Source of the DNA: Balneolaceae bacterium
GTDB lineage: Bacteria > Bacteroidota > Rhodothermia > Balneolales > Balneolaceae
Reading direction: 5' to 3'
Assembly (NCBI GenBank): GCA_007134665.1
Contig: SLKH01000341.1
Location: forward strand, 1 to 8,608
Length of the DNA: 8,608 bases
Part shown: in pieces, positions 5,225-8,608 of the stretch
How the letters are laid out: each line of letters begins with the position of its first letter
How positions within the stretch are numbered: the stretch's first letter is position 1
Position numbers and translations under genes: made by a program
Notes under the pieces: generated by a model
Told to the model about the DNA's origin: nothing
What the model saw: only the letters and a program-made list of their open reading frames with translations
The model's database searches: none

Positions 5225-6565
5225 TTAACGGCCAAAAGGTAAATTTTTAAAACCCTGCATAGCCTGGCTGATTTTGCCGGATTTTTGCATGGTTTTCATC
5301 ATTTTCTTCATCTGCTCAAACTGCTTGATCAGCTGATTGATCTCCCGAACCGTTGTTCCGGATCCTTTTGCAATTCTGCGCCTTCTGCTTCCATTCAGCA
5401 GGCTTGGATCTCTTCTTTCTTCCGGTGTCATCGAATTGATGATGGCTTCAATCGGTTTGAAAGTGTCTTCATCGAGATCTGCATCCTCGATTGCTTTTCC
5501 GGCACCGGGGATCATCCCAACCAGGTCGGTCAGGCTGCCCATTTTCTTAATCTTCTGAATCTGATCATAAAAATCTTCGAGATCGAATTTTTCAGATCTG
5601 ATTTTCTTTTTCAGATTCTCAGCTTGTTTTTCATCAAACTGGGATTGTGCTTTTTCAACAAGTGAAACAACATCACCCATACCCAAAATCCGCTGGGCCA
5701 TGCGGTCTGGATAAAACGGTGACAAAGCATCCAGTTTTTCACCGGTACTTGCAAACTTAATAGGTTTATCGACTACCGTTTTGATTGATAATGCAGCCCC
5801 GCCGCGGGTATCACCATCAAGCTTTGTCAGAACCACACCGTCAAAATCAATCTCATCATTAAATGCCTTTGCTGTATTAACGGCGTCCTGACCGGTCATA
5901 GAATCAACGACAAACAATATTTCATGAGGTGATACGGCTTTTTTAATTTCAGCAACCTCATCCATCATTTTTTCATCAACATGCATCCGGCCGGCAGTAT
6001 CGATGATAACAGTATCGAGAGCGAGGCTTTTTGCCATGGATACGGCCTCTTTTGCGACCCGAACAGCATCTTTCTGTTCAATGGAATAAACAGGTACATC
6101 TATCTGTGATGCGAGTGTTTTCAACTGGTCTATCGCAGCCGGGCGATAAACATCAGCAGCAGCAAGCAGAGGATTTCTGTTATTTTCTGTTTTCAAATAT
6201 CGTGCAAGCTTTGCAGCAAATGTTGTTTTCCCGGAACCCTGAAGGCCAGCAATCAGGATAACAGTCGGGGGTGTTTGTGAAACTGCAATATCAGAGCGTT
6301 CACCACCGAGCACATCACTGAGCTCATCATAAACTAACTTTGTAAACTGTTGGCCGGGGTTAACACTGGTCAACACATCTTCACCCATTGCCCGGTCTTT
6401 TAGTTTATTTGTAAAAGATTTGGCAACTTCAAAGTTCACATCAGCATCCAGCAGTGCGCGGCGTATCTCTCTCACAGTCTCAGCAACGTTTACATCACTG
6501 ATCTTTGATTGCCCTTTCAGTGTCTGAACGGCAGATTCAAGTTTTGATGAGAGATCTTCAAACAT
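5225..6565 (-). CDS. ffh: Signal recognition particle GTPase Ffh
   Basis: Ffh binds 4.5S RNA and signal peptides of nascent membrane proteins and docks the ribosome to FtsY at the membrane. The 446 residues match the family length. The N domain (about 1-90) carries the ALLDADVNFEVAK motif (37-49). The G domain shows the P-loop GLQGSGKTT (107-115), DVYRPAAIDQL (138-148), DTAGR (189-193), TKLD (247-250) and DTRGGAALS (252-260). The M domain follows: the finger-loop region LTDLVGMIPG (345-354), RNA-binding SRRRRIAKGSG (393-403) and a methionine-rich tail (MKKMMKTMQ, 419-427) that lines the signal-peptide groove. No 4.5S RNA gene is seen in the window. It heads the operon, with rpsP 42 bases downstream, and has a sigma70-like promoter at 6611-6639. 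Confidence 0.97.
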   Translation of the reverse strand: MFEDLSSKLESAVQTLKGQSKISDVNVAETVREIRRALLDADVNFEVAKSFTNKLKDRAMGEDVLTSVNPGQQFTKLVYDELSDVLGGERSDIAVSQTPPTVILIAGLQGSGKTTFAAKLARYLKTENNRNPLLAAADVYRPAAIDQLKTLASQIDVPVYSIEQKDAVRVAKEAVSMAKSLALDTVIIDTAGRMHVDEKMMDEVAEIKKAVSPHEILFVVDSMTGQDAVNTAKAFNDEIDFDGVVLTKLDGDTRGGAALSIKTVVDKPIKFASTGEKLDALSPFYPDRMAQRILGMGDVVSLVEKAQSQFDEKQAENLKKKIRSEKFDLEDFYDQIQKIKKMGSLTDLVGMIPGAGKAIEDADLDEDTFKPIEAIINSMTPEERRDPSLLNGSRRRRIAKGSGTTVREINQLIKQFEQMKKMMKTMQKSGKISQAMQGFKNLPFGR

Positions 6566-6610
6566 AATTAAATAATGGTCTGTTATTTTTCACAAGTCGC
6601 AAAGTCTCGA

Positions 6611-6639
6611 AAAATACGGACATTAGCTTGTCTTATCAA
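6611..6639 (-). promoter_or_regulatory. Sigma70-like promoter for the ffh-rpsP operon
   Basis: On the minus strand, TTGATA (6634-6639, five of six to TTGACA) and TATTTT (6611-6616, four of six to TATAAT) are separated by exactly 17 bases. The -10 ends 45 bases before the ffh ATG. The -35 lies inside the DnaA-like box at 6633-6641. If the organism uses the Bacteroidota-type sigma consensus instead, this match could be fortuitous. Confidence 0.45.
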
Positions 6640-6655
6640 CATTCAATGTGGATAA
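6633..6655. promoter_or_regulatory. Facing pair of DnaA boxes upstream of ffh
   Basis: TTATCAACA (6633-6641, plus, one mismatch) and TGTGGATAA (6647-6655, a perfect box on the minus strand) face each other across five bases. The pair covers the -35 of the candidate ffh promoter. It could be a DnaA-controlled operator or a second part of a replication origin. Confidence 0.5.
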
Positions 6656-6823
6656 ATATTTCCGGATTACGGATTATTGCCGAATTCCTGGGAATAATTT
6701 TCTAATTTATCATGACATATGCATATTCAGATTGTGATTTTGACGGGGCTACTCTTTGTTAACATCCGTAAAACCCTATAGAAGTGTACTTGCAGAAAAG
6801 TGCTGAGAAATAGACGGGTGAAG

Positions 6824-6930
6824 TTGTTAAAACTGACAGAGAAGGATCGAATATAGAAATAACAATCTAAACTCTGTTCTTCATTCATGATTCATATTTA
6901 TTATCTTCGGTTGAATTGATAAAACTGACA
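6824..6930 (+). repeat. 15-base direct repeat upstream of fabI
   Basis: TTGTTAAAACTGACA (6824-6838) recurs as TTGATAAAACTGACA (6916-6930) with one mismatch, 92 bases start to start. The second copy ends 16 bases before the fabI ATG and just before its ribosome binding site. Two near-identical sites in a promoter region suggest a regulator binding site, but no family can be named. Confidence 0.45.
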
Positions 6931-6935
6931 ACCTT

Positions 6936-6944
6936 AAAGGAAGG
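6936..6944 (+). promoter_or_regulatory. Shine-Dalgarno of fabI
   Basis: AAAGGAAGG ends two bases before the ATG at 6947; within it AAAGGA is five bases away. It is the strongest ribosome binding site in the window and supports this start. Confidence 0.65.
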
Positions 6945-6946
6945 CT

Positions 6947-7789
6947 ATGGCTGAATCGACAGGATATGGATTACTCAATGGGAAAAAGGGAATTATTTTC
7001 GGTGCACTGGATGATCGAAGTATAGCATGGCGTATCGCTCTTGCCTGTAAACGAGAAGGGGCTGAATTTGCACTCTCAAATGCACCGATTGCCCTGAGGC
7101 TTGGCCAGCTCGATGCACTTGCAGAAAAGACAGGTGCCAAAATTTTTCCATGCGATGTCTCTGACAACGACGATGTGGAAAAAATGATGGATGAAGTTAA
7201 AAAAGAGTATGGCAGCATCGATTTTATTCTGCATGCCATTGGAATGTCTCCCAATATTCGAAAGAAAATAGAATATACCGACCTCAATTATCATTTCTTA
7301 TCTCAGACTCTCGATATTTCAGCAATATCACTGCATAAAATCATCCACTATGCTGATAATGCCGGGATCTTAAATGATGGAGGCAGTATTGTTGCACTTA
7401 CATATATCGGCGCACAACGGGTTTTTTCAAAATATTCTGATATGAATGATGCAAAAGCGTTACTTGAAAGCATCGCCCGGAATTACGGTAGCAGGCTGGC
7501 AGAAAGAGGTATTCGTGTTAACACTGTCTCACAGGCCCCGACTAGAACTTCAGCTGGTTCAGGCATAAAAGGGTTTGATGCGATGTACACATTTGCGGAT
7601 AAAATTGCACCGTTAGGAAATCCGGATGCGGATGAATGTGCTGACTATTGTGTAACTCTATTCTCGGATCTGACAAGGAAAGTGACGATGCAAAACCTTT
7701 ATCACGATGGTGGTTTTGTAACAGCGGGGATATCTGAAGATATGATAAATGCGCTGGCAAAAATATATGGTGAAGAGGAAGGTGAATAG
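6947..7789 (+). CDS. fabI: Enoyl-[acyl-carrier-protein] reductase (NADH) FabI
   Basis: FabI reduces trans-2-enoyl-ACP to acyl-ACP, the last step of each type II fatty-acid elongation cycle. It is a cytosolic tetrameric short-chain dehydrogenase/reductase of the divergent FabI class. The nucleotide-binding start reads GIIFGALDDRSIAWRIA (residues 15-31). HAIG (96-99) matches the E. coli HSIG loop, whose glycine is a triclosan-resistance position. The active site is Tyr153 (LTYIGAQR), Tyr163 and Lys170 in the Y-x6-K motif, with Met166 at the place of E. coli Met159. The RVNTVSQAPTRTSAGSGI segment (190-207) is the substrate-binding region. At 280 residues it is slightly longer than E. coli FabI (262), mostly at the ends. 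ruvC follows after 25 bases in the same direction. Confidence 0.95.
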   Translation: MAESTGYGLLNGKKGIIFGALDDRSIAWRIALACKREGAEFALSNAPIALRLGQLDALAEKTGAKIFPCDVSDNDDVEKMMDEVKKEYGSIDFILHAIGMSPNIRKKIEYTDLNYHFLSQTLDISAISLHKIIHYADNAGILNDGGSIVALTYIGAQRVFSKYSDMNDAKALLESIARNYGSRLAERGIRVNTVSQAPTRTSAGSGIKGFDAMYTFADKIAPLGNPDADECADYCVTLFSDLTRKVTMQNLYHDGGFVTAGISEDMINALAKIYGEEEGE

Positions 7790-7814
7790 AGTTTTTATCT
7801 AACATTACATTTTT

Positions 7815-8393
7815 ATGGCAGGCTGTAAAATTTTAGGAATTGATCCCGGGTCACGCCATACTGGTTATGCTGTGCTTTTTGAGGACGGCCGCAAATTTAA
7901 AGTCCTGGAATGTGATGTAATCAAAACAACTCACCTCAAGGGCCAGTCTGAACGGCTGCGATATATTTATTGTGAAATAGAAGCAGTTGTAAAACGGCAT
8001 CAGCCGGATTTTTGTGCTATAGAAACACCGGTTTATGGTGTGGATCCGCTTGCAATGCTAAAGCTCGGCCGGGCACAAGCAGCAGCACTCCTCGCTATCT
8101 CGAACCAGGAAATAGAGGCAACTGAATATTATCCGAAAGCCATTAAGAAAGCTGTAACCGGGAATGGAAATGCCAGCAAGAAGCAGGTGGCCTATATGCT
8201 TGAAAAACTGATTTCAATTCCCGATCAAATTCTTTCCTCTGATGCCTCAGATGCACTGGCTGTTGCCTGGTGCCATTTTTCATATATAGGCCAGCCGGGA
8301 GGCGCACGAACAACTAAAAAATATCACCAGAATAACAGAAAATCGAGCTGGAAGGCATTTGTAGATGATAATCCCGACAGGATAAAAGGATGA
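7815..8393 (+). CDS. ruvC: Crossover junction endodeoxyribonuclease RuvC
   Basis: RuvC is the Holliday-junction resolvase that cuts recombination intermediates symmetrically together with RuvAB. The RNase H-like fold carries four acidic metal ligands, all present: Asp10 (ILGIDPGSRHTGYAV), Glu70 (CAIETPVYG), Asp143 and Asp146 (SSDASDALAVAWCH). GNGNASKKQV (116-125) is the DNA-contacting segment. The protein has 192 residues against about 173 in E. coli; the extra basic tail after residue 160 (KKYHQNN, SSWKAFV, NPDRIK) resembles tails of Bacteroidota RuvC proteins. The ATG has no Shine-Dalgarno. Its stop overlaps the ruvA start by four bases (ATGA), so the two subunits are probably made in coupled fashion. 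Confidence 0.96.
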   Translation: MAGCKILGIDPGSRHTGYAVLFEDGRKFKVLECDVIKTTHLKGQSERLRYIYCEIEAVVKRHQPDFCAIETPVYGVDPLAMLKLGRAQAAALLAISNQEIEATEYYPKAIKKAVTGNGNASKKQVAYMLEKLISIPDQILSSDASDALAVAWCHFSYIGQPGGARTTKKYHQNNRKSSWKAFVDDNPDRIKG

Positions 8394-8608
8394 TTGCATT
8401 TTTAGAAGGTAAACTTGAGGCCAGGTATAATGATTTTGTCGTATTAAATGTAAACGGAGTGGGTTACAGGGTTGAAGTTTCAACGACGACATATGAACAG
8501 CTACCGGATTTGAATAGTGAAGTGCGGTTACGAATTCATCATCATATAACCGACAATGATCAGCGGCTGTTTGGATTCTTTACGGAGCGTGAACAGAAAC
8601 TGTTTGAA
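8390..8608 (+). CDS. ruvA: Holliday junction DNA helicase subunit RuvA, N-terminal fragment
   Basis: RuvA tetramers hold the four-way junction open and recruit the RuvB motor for branch migration. The first 73 codons are present; the gene runs off the right edge. The start MIAFLEGKLEARYNDFVVLN, then VNGVGYRVEVSTTTYEQLP, and later HHITDNDQRLFGFFTEREQ match the OB-fold domain I of RuvA, including the VGYxV and LFGF motifs. The ATG overlaps the ruvC stop as ATGA. The helix-hairpin-helix and RuvB-binding domains would lie beyond the window. Confidence 0.94.
   Translation, partial: MIAFLEGKLEARYNDFVVLNVNGVGYRVEVSTTTYEQLPDLNSEVRLRIHHHITDNDQRLFGFFTEREQKLFE

Larger units (their letters stand above)
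6566..6946. other. Divergent ffh-fabI intergenic region
   Basis: These 381 bases hold the start signals for two divergent operons. Seen here: a sigma70-like promoter for ffh (6611-6639, minus), a facing pair of DnaA boxes (6633-6641 and 6647-6655), a tandem 7-mer GGATTAC/GGATTAT (6664-6677), a TTGTTAACA (6756-6764), a near-perfect 15-base direct repeat (6824-6838 and 6916-6930) and the fabI Shine-Dalgarno (6936-6944). No coding frame or structured RNA was recognised, and no clear fabI promoter. Confidence 0.6.

Noticed and set aside
6684..6695. ATTCC-TG-GGAAT inverted repeat in the ffh-fabI gap
   Set aside because: The two-base gap cannot form a stable hairpin and a five-base arm is expected by chance; no operator family was recognised.
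6566..6946. Possible 4.5S (SRP) RNA gene next to ffh
   Set aside because: No GC-rich hairpin with the conserved SRP RNA loop sequences could be found in this AT-rich gap.
6934..7294. Minus-strand frames opposite fabI
   Set aside because: They lie entirely within a well-supported fabI gene and show no family motif.

Overview
The window looks like ordinary chromosomal DNA from a member of the Bacteroidota / Fibrobacterota-Chlorobiota-Bacteroidota side of the tree, possibly a Balneolota/Rhodothermota-type organism. This placement is inferred. It rests on the short-LID adenylate kinase, the FabI nucleotide motif (GALDDRSIAW), the RuvC tail ending in a SWKxFV..NPDRI-like stretch, an S16 protein with a long Glu/Ala-rich tail, moderate GC and sparse Shine-Dalgarno sequences. 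No mobile element, CRISPR array, tRNA or rRNA gene was seen.

Layout. At the left edge is the 5' end of purM on the minus strand. An AT-rich, gene-free region (160-604) follows, packed with DnaA-box-like 9-mers, and then a plus-strand pair, dtd and an uncharacterised alkaline-phosphatase-superfamily metalloenzyme, joined by an ATGA overlap. These converge on a six-gene minus-strand run, read right to left: ffh, rpsP, rimM, trmD, rplS, adk (6565 down to 1960). A second gene-free region (6566-6946) separates ffh from the plus-strand run fabI, ruvC, ruvA; ruvA is cut by the right edge.

How the genes fit together. ffh-rpsP-rimM-trmD-rplS is the classic translation/secretion cluster: the SRP GTPase, ribosomal proteins bS16 and bL19, a 30S maturation factor and the tRNA m1G37 methyltransferase. 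Adenylate kinase sits at its end. dtd adds tRNA proofreading. fabI is the last reductive step of fatty-acid elongation, and ruvC-ruvA encode two of the three parts of the RuvABC Holliday-junction resolvasome.

The most interesting part is non-coding. The purM-dtd region has the hallmarks of a replication origin: one perfect DnaA box, one match to TTATNCACA, several one-mismatch boxes, an all-AT stretch, and a TAG-TAA-TAG run a few bases from a box pair, as in the DnaA-trio unwinding element. A second, smaller facing pair of boxes overlaps the best promoter for ffh. The two sites lie about 6 kb apart on either side of the ribosomal operon, so a bipartite origin or DnaA-controlled transcription are both possible. 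The other notable feature is rpsP, which encodes bS16 about three times the usual length, with a low-complexity acidic tail ending in a compact, folded-looking motif.
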